A stretch of DNA of 39,257 bases from Treponema sp. (GTDB taxonomy: Bacteria > Spirochaetota > Spirochaetia > Treponematales > Breznakiellaceae): contig JAIRNJ010000208.1 in assembly GCA_031258115.1 (NCBI GenBank), forward strand, positions 1 through 39,257, read 5' to 3'. Shown piece after piece: positions 17,291 to 26,194 of this stretch. Position numbers and translations under genes: made by a program. Position 1 is the stretch's first letter, and every line of letters starts with the position of its first letter. The notes under the pieces are model-generated. The model was not told where the DNA came from. It ran no database searches and saw nothing but the letters and a program-made list of their open reading frames with translations.

Positions 17291-18496
17291 TTACACCGCT
17301 TCAAACAGATCCCGAACCGGAGTCTTTAAAAATTCCACAAGATCAAAGCCCTGCCCCCCTACGAGCAGGGTTTTTGAAGAGGGAAACAGATTTTTGAATA
17401 CTGATAAATTTCCACCGCTTCCGGCCTTGCGTCCGCTTTTAATTTCAAAAGCCACTATTTTGTTTCCCCGCTTTACAACAAAATCGACCTCATCGTTGTT
17501 TTGCCGCCAGTAATAAAGGGCATATCCGGCATTTTCCCTGACCTGGTTAATTAAATAGCTCCCGGCAGCGCTTTCCCAGACACGGCCCCAGAGTTCACGA
17601 TCCTGCCGGGCTTCCTTAAATATTTCCGTCCGCAATGCGGAAAGAAGGGCTGTATTATGAACCTGAAATTTCGGTATGGATGCTTTTGCCAATACCGGTT
17701 TGTTACCGTATTTTTGAAGTCCCGCCAACAATCCCGCCTGATCCAAAAGCAGGATATACCGGGAAAGGGTTGTGGTATTACCGGCATCCCGCAGGGCGCC
17801 CAAAATTTTGTTAAACGAAAGTATCTGGGCGCTGTAGGAAGCCCCCAGTTCAAAAAGCTGCCGTAACAGCGCCGGTTTGCTCACCCTGGTAAGCATCAGA
17901 ATATCACGGGAAAGACTCGGCTCAATAATGGAATTGAGAATATAATTTTTGAACCTGCCTTCGTCTTTTATAAGGAAAACTGCTCCGGGGTAGCCTCCGA
18001 ACCAGACATACTCTTCCGGACTAAAGCCGAAAGCCTCCTCCATTTCGGTGAGGGACCAATGCCCCAGGTAATTAAGCTCGTAGCGGCCCAGGAGCGATTC
18101 TGAAAGCCCCTCCTGCAGCAAGAGCCGGGAAGATCCCAGAATAATCAATTTTACAGGAATTTTATTCCGGCTGTCTTCATCCCAATTTTTTTTGACACAT
18201 TCGCTCCAGCCCGGAATTTTTTGAATTTCGTCAATCACAAGAAGCCCGTCTCTGGTTTTTTTGAGGCTCAGCTCGGTTCGGAAATTTTCCCAAATACTGT
18301 CCAGCCAGGAGGCATCGGTATCCGTCACTCCGTCTGCGGAATAAAACCGGCTAAAAATGGTATTTTCGTCAATGAACTGCTGTACCAGTGTTGTTTTACC
18401 CACCTGGCGGGGGCCTGCAATTACCTGAATAAAGCGGCGTTTTGAAAGTATCCGTTTACGCAATGTTTCAAGCTGGGGCCTTTTATACTCAGCCAT
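17291..18496 (-). CDS. AAA+ ATPase with DUF4143-type C-terminal domain
   Basis: 401 aa; Walker A IAGPRQVGKTTLVQQF, Walker B GLLVIDEIQKIPGW, C-terminal EVDFVVKRGNKIVAFEIKSGRK resembling a PD-(D/E)XK core. Confidence 0.9.
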   Translation of the reverse strand: MAEYKRPQLETLRKRILSKRRFIQVIAGPRQVGKTTLVQQFIDENTIFSRFYSADGVTDTDASWLDSIWENFRTELSLKKTRDGLLVIDEIQKIPGWSECVKKNWDEDSRNKIPVKLIILGSSRLLLQEGLSESLLGRYELNYLGHWSLTEMEEAFGFSPEEYVWFGGYPGAVFLIKDEGRFKNYILNSIIEPSLSRDILMLTRVSKPALLRQLFELGASYSAQILSFNKILGALRDAGNTTTLSRYILLLDQAGLLAGLQKYGNKPVLAKASIPKFQVHNTALLSALRTEIFKEARQDRELWGRVWESAAGSYLINQVRENAGYALYYWRQNNDEVDFVVKRGNKIVAFEIKSGRKAGSGGNLSVFKNLFPSSKTLLVGGQGFDLVEFLKTPVRDLFEAV

Positions 18497-18524
18497 GGCA
18501 TCTCCATTCTTTATGCGCCTGTAA

Positions 18525-18568
18525 TTTTACTCAGTCAATTGAGTAATTTTACTCAGTCAATTGAGTAA
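18525..18568. repeat. tandem pair of 22-nt palindromic repeats upstream of the DUF4143 ATPase
   Basis: (ttttactcagtcaattgagtaa)x2, exact; each contains the inverted repeat TTACTCA...TGAGTAA. Confidence 0.9.
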
Positions 18569-18625
18569 AAGTCTATAGCTCATTGACCGGTTCCGGCCTT
18601 TCGGTTTTTTAATCCGGGCTTACAG

Positions 18626-18643
18626 GCAGTATGGGGATACTGC
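18626..18643. promoter_or_regulatory. hairpin overlapping the stop codon of the membrane protein gene
   Basis: GCAGTAT-GGGG-ATACTGC, perfect 7-bp stem. Confidence 0.45.
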
Positions 18644-19494
18644 TAGAGCCACAAATAGACTTTATGCAGCCTTGTGCAGATAAACCATGTTCCTGCCGCC
18701 AGTGCAAGCGATCCGGGAATGGGGCTTATCCAGGTATCGGCGTTGAGCAGAAGATTCCGGCCGAGCAGGACGAGAAAGGAACCTATGCCGATAACAATAA
18801 ATTCCTTTTCGCTCCTGAACCAGGATGAAATAAAGAAACTTATCAGCGTAATGATGAGCATTACGGCTTCCACCAGGCGGAACATGGACAAAAAACCGGA
18901 AATCATGCTGAAACTGGTATCCCAGGAGAGGGTATCCACGGGGACTCCAAGGGCGATGACCAGGGTTGCCACCACTATGACAAAGAGCGTGATACGCTGT
19001 TGCTGGGCCTGGAATCCGGCCGCGTAGATCGAAGCGGCAAAGAGTGAAAAGATACCGGCATAGCGGCCGAAAAGGAGGAACCGCGAAGAGATCATCAGGT
19101 AGATGGGAAGAATCTCATGATCCATGTTCAGGGGCACCACGATCCTCATGGATTCAAAGCCAAAAGACAGCGCAAAAAGGGCAAAAAAAAGGATCTCCGG
19201 AGACTGGGTTTTTTCAAAAAAATAGTAAATAATAATACTGGCGGTGAAAGAATAGAGTACCGAAGCGATTATGGAAATATATGCCCCGTAGGGATTCATT
19301 TCAAAAAATTTTCCCCCAATCAACTGCCCGAATCCGGCGGAACGGCGGAAGGCGGCGGCAACGGCATCCGGACAGGCGGCAATAACCCTTGCCGAACTTG
19401 CAGCCAATATGAAGAGGAACACCGAACTAAGCGCAATGCTCCCTTTTAAAATGGTATTTCTGCCGGATAGGGTCATATAAAAAGCATAACTCAT
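18643..19494 (-). CDS. polytopic membrane protein, unknown function
   Basis: 283 aa with several long hydrophobic segments; no catalytic motif recognised. Confidence 0.65.
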   Translation of the reverse strand: MSYAFYMTLSGRNTILKGSIALSSVFLFILAASSARVIAACPDAVAAAFRRSAGFGQLIGGKFFEMNPYGAYISIIASVLYSFTASIIIYYFFEKTQSPEILFFALFALSFGFESMRIVVPLNMDHEILPIYLMISSRFLLFGRYAGIFSLFAASIYAAGFQAQQQRITLFVIVVATLVIALGVPVDTLSWDTSFSMISGFLSMFRLVEAVMLIITLISFFISSWFRSEKEFIVIGIGSFLVLLGRNLLLNADTWISPIPGSLALAAGTWFICTRLHKVYLWL

Positions 19495-19579
19495 GAAGTC
19501 CTTTCCCTCAAGGCGGTTTTACTACATGCCGATACCTCTAAAGAGGAGATTCCCAAATCTTCATGGATCGGAGGTACGC

Positions 19580-20287
19580 ATGTTAATGAAAAAAACTGCC
19601 ATATTAAGCGGCATGGTTCTGCTTGCTTTTTCCTTATGGGCGGGAGATACGGCATCTTTTGTAGATCTGGGCTTTTCACCCGACGGGCAGGTGTATATGT
19701 TCGCCCAATACGGAGTTCAGACTTCAACCCTCAGGCCCTGGGCGGATCTTTTTGCAGTGGATGTGCCCCGGAATAACTTTGTTTCCGGCGGGAAACTCTC
19801 TTATATCCACGAAAGTCCGGTGATGGCAGGCCAGGATGGTTCCGGCGCTTTTTTTAGGCTGCTTTCCCGTAACGGCACGTTGGCGGATCAGAATAAGGTT
19901 ACCTTTATGAATCAGGGGAAACCCCTCTACATTTCCCTGGAAAACGGTGACTTTCCCTCAGACGGCGCCCAGGGTTCCGGCATCGAATTCCGTGACTTCG
20001 GCAAAGGCGACAACTACCGTGCGGTTTTGGTTCCCTATACCGAAGGAACAGGCGCAAACTTAAAATCTTCGTTTTATATTGAACTGGAAAGAACGGCTGC
20101 CAACGGAAACCGGAGATCCTATACCATCGGTACGCCCGGCGTAAAACGCCCTCTCATCGTCTCTTACAAAATCAAGAAGGTTATTGCCGCCCCCCATGAA
20201 GGTTCCATAATCTTTGTGATTGAAACACGCAAGCAGGCGGATTCAGGCTACGATGTACGCTACATGGTGGAAGCGTTGAAACTGTAG
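19580..20287 (+). CDS. secreted hypothetical protein (DUF2259-like)
   Basis: Start at 19580 after GGAGG RBS; signal peptide MLMKKTAILSGMVLLAFSLWAGD; GDTASFVDLGFSPDGQVYMFAQYGV...; family assignment from memory. Confidence 0.6.
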   Translation: MLMKKTAILSGMVLLAFSLWAGDTASFVDLGFSPDGQVYMFAQYGVQTSTLRPWADLFAVDVPRNNFVSGGKLSYIHESPVMAGQDGSGAFFRLLSRNGTLADQNKVTFMNQGKPLYISLENGDFPSDGAQGSGIEFRDFGKGDNYRAVLVPYTEGTGANLKSSFYIELERTAANGNRRSYTIGTPGVKRPLIVSYKIKKVIAAPHEGSIIFVIETRKQADSGYDVRYMVEALKL

Positions 20288-20294
20288 TTTTGTT

Positions 20295-20729
20295 TCAGAA
20301 CTCTTCGGGAGGGCTGCAGGGTCTCAGTACCTGAGTCACCGGCAGCCCGTCTTCAAAAAGCCGTCTGAGGAAAACCCTGTTTTCCAGCCTGTAACGTTCC
20401 CAAAGCCCGTCTTTCTGTACTTCCGTTCCCATATATATAAAATCTTCCCGGCTTCTCTTCCCCCGAAGCTGGGCAAAGAGATAATGCCCCGCAGGAATTT
20501 CAAAGCCCGGCTCTCCTCCCGCGCTTACCGGGCGCCGCCTCCCCGCAAAGAGAAGCGGCCCCAGCCACTGCCGCAGATCCGGTTCAATGCTGATCTCTTC
20601 CCCGCGCTTAAGCTCAAAGCAGAATACCTGTTCTTCCCTTTCATCTGTTTCAAAAGGCTCAAGCCCGGAGGCTTCCAGGTAATAAAGCGGAGCGCACAAT
20701 TCCAGATGCTGAAACTCGATAGTTTCCAT
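20295..20729 (-). CDS. small hypothetical protein translationally coupled to the upstream ATPase
   Basis: 144 aa; start overlaps the ATPase stop (TAATG on the minus strand). Confidence 0.6.
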   Translation of the reverse strand: METIEFQHLELCAPLYYLEASGLEPFETDEREEQVFCFELKRGEEISIEPDLRQWLGPLLFAGRRRPVSAGGEPGFEIPAGHYLFAQLRGKRSREDFIYMGTEVQKDGLWERYRLENRVFLRRLFEDGLPVTQVLRPCSPPEEF

Positions 20730-21892
20730 TAGATATACTCCAAAAAATTATCAGGGCCTACCACTTCGTAGCTTGCATCGGGGTAACTCTGCCCGAAGGC
20801 CGAAGGGAGTTTTGCGGCTTTTCCCGCCGGCCATTTGAATTCCAGTGCGTGCAGGCGGCCTTCGTATTCTTCCAGCAGATCGATTTTCTGTTTTTCCCAA
20901 GTCCGCCAGAAGTAATCGCGGGCATAGATATTGTTGTAGCTCCGGGTTTTCAGCCGTTCAATAACCATAAAATTTTCCCAGAGCGCGCCGGCGTCATTGC
21001 GGAGGGAAAGGGGATTGAAATTTTTTATCACGGTATTCCGTATCCCCGTATCGTAGAAATAGTACTTGCCTGTTCCGGCAACCTCGTTCCGCAAATTTCT
21101 GCTAAAACCGCGCAGCCTGTAAAGGACAAAATATTTCTCCAGAAGATCAAGATAGCGTTCAACGGTTTTCATATCTATGCCGAGTTCGCCGCCCAGCTCA
21201 TGGAGGCTTAGTTCACTTCCAATCTTCAGGGCAATAAGGGTAAGCAGGTTGACAAGCGCCTGCGGTTTTTTGATGTGTTCTATTTCAAGGATGTCTTTCA
21301 ATAAATAGACATCGGCAAGTTCGTTAAGGATCTTCTTTTTCTCTTCCGCAAAAGCGCAGGTACGGACTTCGGGATACATGCCAAAGACAAGCAGATCTTC
21401 CAGATTCTGCCTGAGTTCAAAGTCGTTCATGGCAGCACGCAATTCTCCGGCGGACAGGGGAAACAGGATGACGGGAACCTGCCGGCCCGTCAGAACTTCC
21501 CCGAATTTGCCGGTAAGATCAAAACTCGAAGAACCGGCAGCAATAACGGTCAGCTCCGGCCGGGAATCCATCAGCATCCTGAGGGCCCCGCCTATATCGG
21601 GTATGCGTTGGGCCTCATCGATAAATACCGTATCGTAGCCGGAGACCCACTCAAGCAGAACACGCGTTTCCCGGTTGGAAAGAAGGCTGCGTTCCGAAAG
21701 CCTGTCCCCGCAGGCGCGGAGAACCCGTGCCCCATGGGGGGAAGCTTCATCTGTTTGTCCGCTTGAAGAAACAAGGTAATGGTTTATCAGGGTTGTTTTC
21801 CCCGCCCTGCGGGGCCCCTGAAGAACCGTTACCCGTTTGGACATCATTAAGTTCTGTAGATTGTCAAAATGACGGGGAATATACCTTTCCAT
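20729..21892 (-). CDS. AAA+ ATPase with DUF4143-type C-terminal domain (second copy)
   Basis: 387 aa; Walker A LQGPRRAGKTTLINHYL, Walker B TVFIDEAQRIPDIGG, C-terminal KIDLLEEYEGRLHALEFKW. Confidence 0.88.
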   Translation of the reverse strand: MERYIPRHFDNLQNLMMSKRVTVLQGPRRAGKTTLINHYLVSSSGQTDEASPHGARVLRACGDRLSERSLLSNRETRVLLEWVSGYDTVFIDEAQRIPDIGGALRMLMDSRPELTVIAAGSSSFDLTGKFGEVLTGRQVPVILFPLSAGELRAAMNDFELRQNLEDLLVFGMYPEVRTCAFAEEKKKILNELADVYLLKDILEIEHIKKPQALVNLLTLIALKIGSELSLHELGGELGIDMKTVERYLDLLEKYFVLYRLRGFSRNLRNEVAGTGKYYFYDTGIRNTVIKNFNPLSLRNDAGALWENFMVIERLKTRSYNNIYARDYFWRTWEKQKIDLLEEYEGRLHALEFKWPAGKAAKLPSAFGQSYPDASYEVVGPDNFLEYI

Positions 21893-22092
21893 AATCCAAG
21901 CATATCAAAATCTTTAAAATAAGTTAAGTACTATGAGTCAATATCTATAAAATATATTAAATATTAGGAATTAAACTCCTTAAAATAGGTAAAATTATAG
22001 GATTTATGAGAATTACGAATATTTTTTGAATGCTTTTTCATGAGGCGGCAATAATTCTTGATAAATCGTAAAAAATAATTCATAATCGGTTT

Positions 22093-23241
22093 ATGTCTTT
22101 GTTGAATATTCCTGCTCCGGAAGGAGTAAAACATGATCTCCTGGCTCTGGGCGCCCTGGTAACCAGGCTTAACCCCGGAGTTATCCCCTTTGCGGAGGCG
22201 GATCATTTTACACTTCATGTTTCGGGGGGGGAGTATAATGTAGCGGCAAATCTTTCCAGTTGTTTCGGCATGCGGAGCGCCATTGTTTCCGCCATGGTGG
22301 ATTATCCCATCGGTAAGAGGATAGAGAATGCGGTCAGGCGGGCGGGTGTGGTTCCCTACTACAGGCGTTTTGCCCATGACGGAGTTCGGGGTCCCAATAT
22401 GGCGACTGTCTGGAGCGATGAAGGCCAGGGGGTGCGCCCGCCGGTAGTGTTTTATAATCGTTCCAATGAGGCTGCAGACCGCCTTAAGCCGGGGGACTTT
22501 GACTGGCAGAAAATTTTAGGCTCCGGAGGACAGCCGAATGTGCGCTGGTTTCATTCCGGGGGCATTTTCAGCGCTCTCTCCCCTACAACCCCGGAACTGG
22601 TCATTGAAGCCATGCAGGCGGCAAAGGCCGCCGGAGCGGTGGTTTCCTTTGACCTCAATTACCGGGCCAAGCTCTGGGCGGCGGCTTCCGGGGCAAACGC
22701 CGCAGAGGATTCCGGCTCCGCACAGGCCGGTGAACGGGCGTCAAAGATCCTTCGCAAGATCGTTTCCTATGTGGATGTACTTGTGGGAAATGAAGAGGAT
22801 CTACAGAAGGGCCTGGGAATCCGGGGCCCGGAGGTGGAAAAGGCGGCGGGAAGCGGCAAACGGGAGATGGATGCTTCGGCATTTTTCAATATGATAAAAA
22901 ATGTAGTAAGGGATTTCCCTAACATCAAGGTGGTTGCTACTACTCTGCGGGAAGTCCATTCAACCAACCGTCATTCCTGGTCTGCCCTTCTCTGGCATGA
23001 AGGCAAGGAGTATAGCGCTCCTGTCTGCGAACTGGATATTTATGACCGGGTAGGCGGCGGGGATGGTTTTGCGGCGGGCCTTTTTTATGGTCTCATGAAG
23101 AATAAAAGTCCTGAAGAGGCTCTCCGGCTGGGCTGGGCTCACGGCGCCATGCTCACTACCACCCCCGGAGATACCTCCATGGTAAGTCTTGATCAGGTAG
23201 AAGCTTTTTCTGCGGGAGGTTCCGCACGGATCCAGCGGTAG
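22093..23241 (+). CDS. PfkB-family sugar kinase (2-keto-3-deoxygluconate kinase-like)
   Basis: 382 aa; LGALVTRLNPG...VSGGEYNVAANLSSCFGMRSAIVSAM, VVSFDLNYRAKLW, VDVLVGNEEDL, DRVGGGDGFAAGLFYGLM. Confidence 0.85.
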   Translation: MSLLNIPAPEGVKHDLLALGALVTRLNPGVIPFAEADHFTLHVSGGEYNVAANLSSCFGMRSAIVSAMVDYPIGKRIENAVRRAGVVPYYRRFAHDGVRGPNMATVWSDEGQGVRPPVVFYNRSNEAADRLKPGDFDWQKILGSGGQPNVRWFHSGGIFSALSPTTPELVIEAMQAAKAAGAVVSFDLNYRAKLWAAASGANAAEDSGSAQAGERASKILRKIVSYVDVLVGNEEDLQKGLGIRGPEVEKAAGSGKREMDASAFFNMIKNVVRDFPNIKVVATTLREVHSTNRHSWSALLWHEGKEYSAPVCELDIYDRVGGGDGFAAGLFYGLMKNKSPEEALRLGWAHGAMLTTTPGDTSMVSLDQVEAFSAGGSARIQR

Positions 23242-23276
23242 AATGACAATATGATGTTTGAAAAAGAAGGTAAGCC

Positions 23277-24593
23277 ATGATTTTAGGAGTACTCAATTCC
23301 GACCCGATCATAAAAAAACTTGTTGAAGACGCTTTTAGTTCCAGCACAAAGCATGAATATAATCCCCGGTTTTTTATCAGTCAAGATGAAATACTTGAAT
23401 TTCTCAATTTTGATCTTCCGGAAATTGTAATTATCAATTTTTCCGATCCGGAAATAGATATCGAGCACATTATTTCCCATATCAAGGAAGACAAGTGGAT
23501 TCTCAACTTCGGCATCATCGGCCTTTATTCCAACGAAAAAGACGAGGAAGAAGCGCTGCTCAAAAAATATATGGCCATCAATCTTCTTACCATGCTGGAC
23601 AGCTTCAGAATCCGCAGTCATCTCATGAAAAGTGTTCAGATTATCGAGCAGAACTACCAGATCATCTTCCAGCAGGAGTTCACCCGGAATCTTTTGGACG
23701 GCGCCTCGGGAGCTTTTACCATCGAAAATGACCTTTTGGCTGTTCCTCTCTTTGCGGGTATCGGCGCCACCATCCTTGCCCAGAGGGGTCTTATCAGGGC
23801 GGAAAACAAGATGCACCTTCAGCTTGCCCTGGGGGAACTCATTGTCAACGCCATTGAGCACGGGAACTGCGGCATTACCTACGAAGAAAAAACCATCGGC
23901 ATGGAAAATGGTCTTTCGGTGGTGGATCTGGTTGCCCTCAAATGCAAGGATCCCCTAATCCGCGGGAAAAAGGTGGAATTTCAGTGGGAAATACAGAATG
24001 ATAAATGTGTCTTTATTATCCGGGATGAGGGGAAGGGTTTCGATGTAAAAGCCCACCTCAAAAAGATTGCAAAACAGGACATGATGAGCCTTCACGGCCG
24101 GGGCATCAGAATGGCGAGTCTTTTTTCAAGCAGTCTTAGTTACAATGACAAGGGAAACCAGGTAACCCTGGAGGTTCTGCATGAGGTTGATGTAGAGCAT
24201 GAAGTTCCTGTCGGTTTTTCAAAGGAAGAAGTGGTGACTGTCAAGCGGGGAGATATAGTTCTCCGGGAAGACGAGCCCTCCGATTATATTTACTATATCG
24301 CTGCCGGTACATATTCGGTGTTTCATAACCTGAAGAAAGTAGGTTCCCTTTCTCCCCAGGATATCTTCATGGGTGAGATGGCGTTCCTTCTGAATCAGCG
24401 CAGAAGCGCTTCCGTGAGGGCCGACGGGCCGGGTAAACTTATACTTATTACCCGCAAGGCTTTTGTTTCCATTGTCCGGGAATATCCGCACTACGGGATC
24501 TTCCTGTCAAAATTGCTGGCAAAACGGCTTGTCCGCAGCAACGATCAGAATGCTACGCTTATCGGAAAACTCAATGAAAAAAGTAACGATTAG
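23277..24593 (+). CDS. three-part signalling protein: receiver-like N-terminus, RsbW-type HATPase, cyclic-nucleotide-binding domain
   Basis: 438 aa; HLQLALGELIVNAIEHGNCG (N-box), FIIRDEGKGFDVKAHL (G1-like), GRGIRMASLFSSSLSY (G2-like); C-terminal VKRGDIVLREDEPSDYIYYIAAGTYSVFHNLKKVGSLSPQDIFMGEMAFLLNQRRSASVRADGPGKLILI cNMP fold. Confidence 0.8.
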   Translation: MILGVLNSDPIIKKLVEDAFSSSTKHEYNPRFFISQDEILEFLNFDLPEIVIINFSDPEIDIEHIISHIKEDKWILNFGIIGLYSNEKDEEEALLKKYMAINLLTMLDSFRIRSHLMKSVQIIEQNYQIIFQQEFTRNLLDGASGAFTIENDLLAVPLFAGIGATILAQRGLIRAENKMHLQLALGELIVNAIEHGNCGITYEEKTIGMENGLSVVDLVALKCKDPLIRGKKVEFQWEIQNDKCVFIIRDEGKGFDVKAHLKKIAKQDMMSLHGRGIRMASLFSSSLSYNDKGNQVTLEVLHEVDVEHEVPVGFSKEEVVTVKRGDIVLREDEPSDYIYYIAAGTYSVFHNLKKVGSLSPQDIFMGEMAFLLNQRRSASVRADGPGKLILITRKAFVSIVREYPHYGIFLSKLLAKRLVRSNDQNATLIGKLNEKSND

Positions 24594-24602
24594 GGGGAAA
24601 AG

Positions 24603-24887
24603 ATGGCAACCGTTGAAGAATTGAGAGAAACACTGGAGGCATTATCAAACAAAATTGCTTCTGCGGGAGAAGGAGCAGTGGTGGAACTGGACACTGTCAG
24701 TAAACTTGCTGCCGAAGCCGGCAGTTTGGGCATGAAGGCGGGAAAGCAGTTGTTGGACAATCTGGCTGCTTCTCTGCAGTCTGTAAAAGACGGCAAGTCT
24801 CATGCCGATAGCATACAGGTGAGGATTACCGCTCTGGACTTTTATCTAAACAAGATCAAGGGTGGCTCAGGCGAAGAAGAGCTGTAA
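24603..24887 (+). CDS. small predicted all-helical protein, unknown function
   Basis: 94 aa; GGGGAAAAG-ATG RBS 9 nt after the preceding gene. Confidence 0.7.
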   Translation: MATVEELRETLEALSNKIASAGEGAVVELDTVSKLAAEAGSLGMKAGKQLLDNLAASLQSVKDGKSHADSIQVRITALDFYLNKIKGGSGEEEL

Positions 24888-24893
24888 TTCCCC

Positions 24894-24910
24894 AAAGCCT
24901 GCGGCTTTTT
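24894..24910 (+). terminator. Rho-independent terminator
   Basis: AAAGCC-TGC-GGCTTT followed by TT (T-run to 24910), just after the 24887 stop. Confidence 0.6.
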
Positions 24911-24918
24911 AAAATTCA

Positions 24919-24934
24919 GCGATCCGGCAGGATC
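24919..24934 (-). repeat. 16-nt palindromic word, copy A
   Basis: Plus strand gcgatccggcaggatc; reverse complement gatcctgccggatcgc is identical to 30207-30222. Confidence 0.75.
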
Positions 24935-24961
24935 ATGATTAAAGATATATAGTGATTCAAT

Positions 24962-26029
24962 ATGGAAAAAAAGGTCAAGGTTTGTATACTCTTTGGGGGG
25001 AAATCGGCGGAACACGAAGTGTCCCTTCAATCGGCAAAAAACATTTATGAGGCCCTGGACAGGAACAAGTATGAACCTGTGCTGGTGGGAATTACCAAGG
25101 TGGGGAGCTGGGTGCGGGGAGAGGTTTCGCAGTTTCTCCTGAATGCCGAAGATCCGGGCAGGATAAAGCTTATTGAAAATGGAGAGCCGGTGTCCCTTAT
25201 TTCGGACAAGGCCCCGCCGGTGGATGTGGTTTTTCCTATCCTTCACGGCCCCTTTGGGGAAGACGGCACAGTGCAGGGGCTGCTCAAGCTGGCCGGGCTT
25301 CCCTTTGTAGGTTCATCGGTACTCGGTTCCGCCGCAGGCATGGACAAGGATGTGATGAAACGGCTCCTCCGGGATGCGCGCATCCCCATCGGCATGTACC
25401 GGGTTCTGCAATCCCATGAAAAGTTTCCTTCCTATGGGGAAGTAAGCGCCGAACTGGGGGAGATTCTCTTTATAAAACCCGCCAATATGGGGTCTTCTGT
25501 GGGTGTTTCCAAGGTTCATAACAGGGAAGAGTACCATGCCGCTTTGGAAAATGCCTTCCGCTATGATACCAAACTGGTCATAGAAGAATTCATAAAAGGC
25601 CGCGAGATTGAATGTTCGATTTTGGGAAACGAAGAGGCAATAGCCAGCCTTCCCGGCGAGATCCTTGCAAGCCACGAGTTCTACTCTTACGAGGCTAAGT
25701 ATCTTGATGAAAAGGGAGCGGTTCTCAAAATTCCCGCCGATCTGCCTCCGGAAATCGTAAAGGAAGTGCAGGATCTGGCGGTAAAGACTTTCCATACCCT
25801 CTGCTGCGAGGGCCTCTCCAGGGTGGATTTCTTTGTCCGGGAGGAAGGAAGCGCCAGGGTTATCGTGAACGAGATTAACACCATGCCGGGCTTTACCCGG
25901 ATCAGCATGTATCCCAAACTCTGGGAAGCCAGCGGCATTTCCTATTCCGAACTAATCGACCGCCTTATTCAGCTTGCCCTGCAGCGCTTTGCGAAAGAAA
26001 ACAAACTGAAAACCAGTTATCTGAATTAG
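24962..26029 (+). CDS. ddl: D-alanine--D-alanine ligase
   Basis: 355 aa; VCILFGGKSAEHEVSLQSAKNIYEAL, FPILHGPFGEDGTVQGLLKLAGLPFVGSSVLGSAAGMDKDVMKRLL, IVNEINTMPGFTRISMYPKLW. Confidence 0.95.
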   Translation: MEKKVKVCILFGGKSAEHEVSLQSAKNIYEALDRNKYEPVLVGITKVGSWVRGEVSQFLLNAEDPGRIKLIENGEPVSLISDKAPPVDVVFPILHGPFGEDGTVQGLLKLAGLPFVGSSVLGSAAGMDKDVMKRLLRDARIPIGMYRVLQSHEKFPSYGEVSAELGEILFIKPANMGSSVGVSKVHNREEYHAALENAFRYDTKLVIEEFIKGREIECSILGNEEAIASLPGEILASHEFYSYEAKYLDEKGAVLKIPADLPPEIVKEVQDLAVKTFHTLCCEGLSRVDFFVREEGSARVIVNEINTMPGFTRISMYPKLWEASGISYSELIDRLIQLALQRFAKENKLKTSYLN

Positions 26030-26159
26030 TGTCTGTCCACAAAGCCGGTTACTTTGCGGACAGACCTTGCATTTGCATGCGCAAATGCGGTTTTTAAGGT
26101 AGTCGCGGCATAAATGCCGAGTCTATAATGTGTCTACATTATAGACAGACTCGAATTAG
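26023..26159. mobile_element. MITE-like hairpin array flanked by GAATTAG direct repeats (contains copy 2 of the 34-nt repeat)
   Basis: GAATTAG at 26023-26029 and 26153-26159; imperfect TIRs GTGTCTGTC (26029-26037)/GACAGACTC (26144-26152); internal hairpins GTCTGTCC..GGACAGAC, GCATTTGC-ATGC-GCAAATGC, CGGCAT-AA-ATGCCG, TCTATAATGT-GTCT-ACATTATAGA. Confidence 0.5.
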
Positions 26160-26194
26160 CGGCCGGCGCCGGTAGTTTATACTTCCGGCACACC

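Noticed and set aside
18525-18568. CRISPR-like direct repeats
   Set aside because: Only two units, no spacer between them, each unit internally palindromic and in a promoter position; no cas genes in the window.
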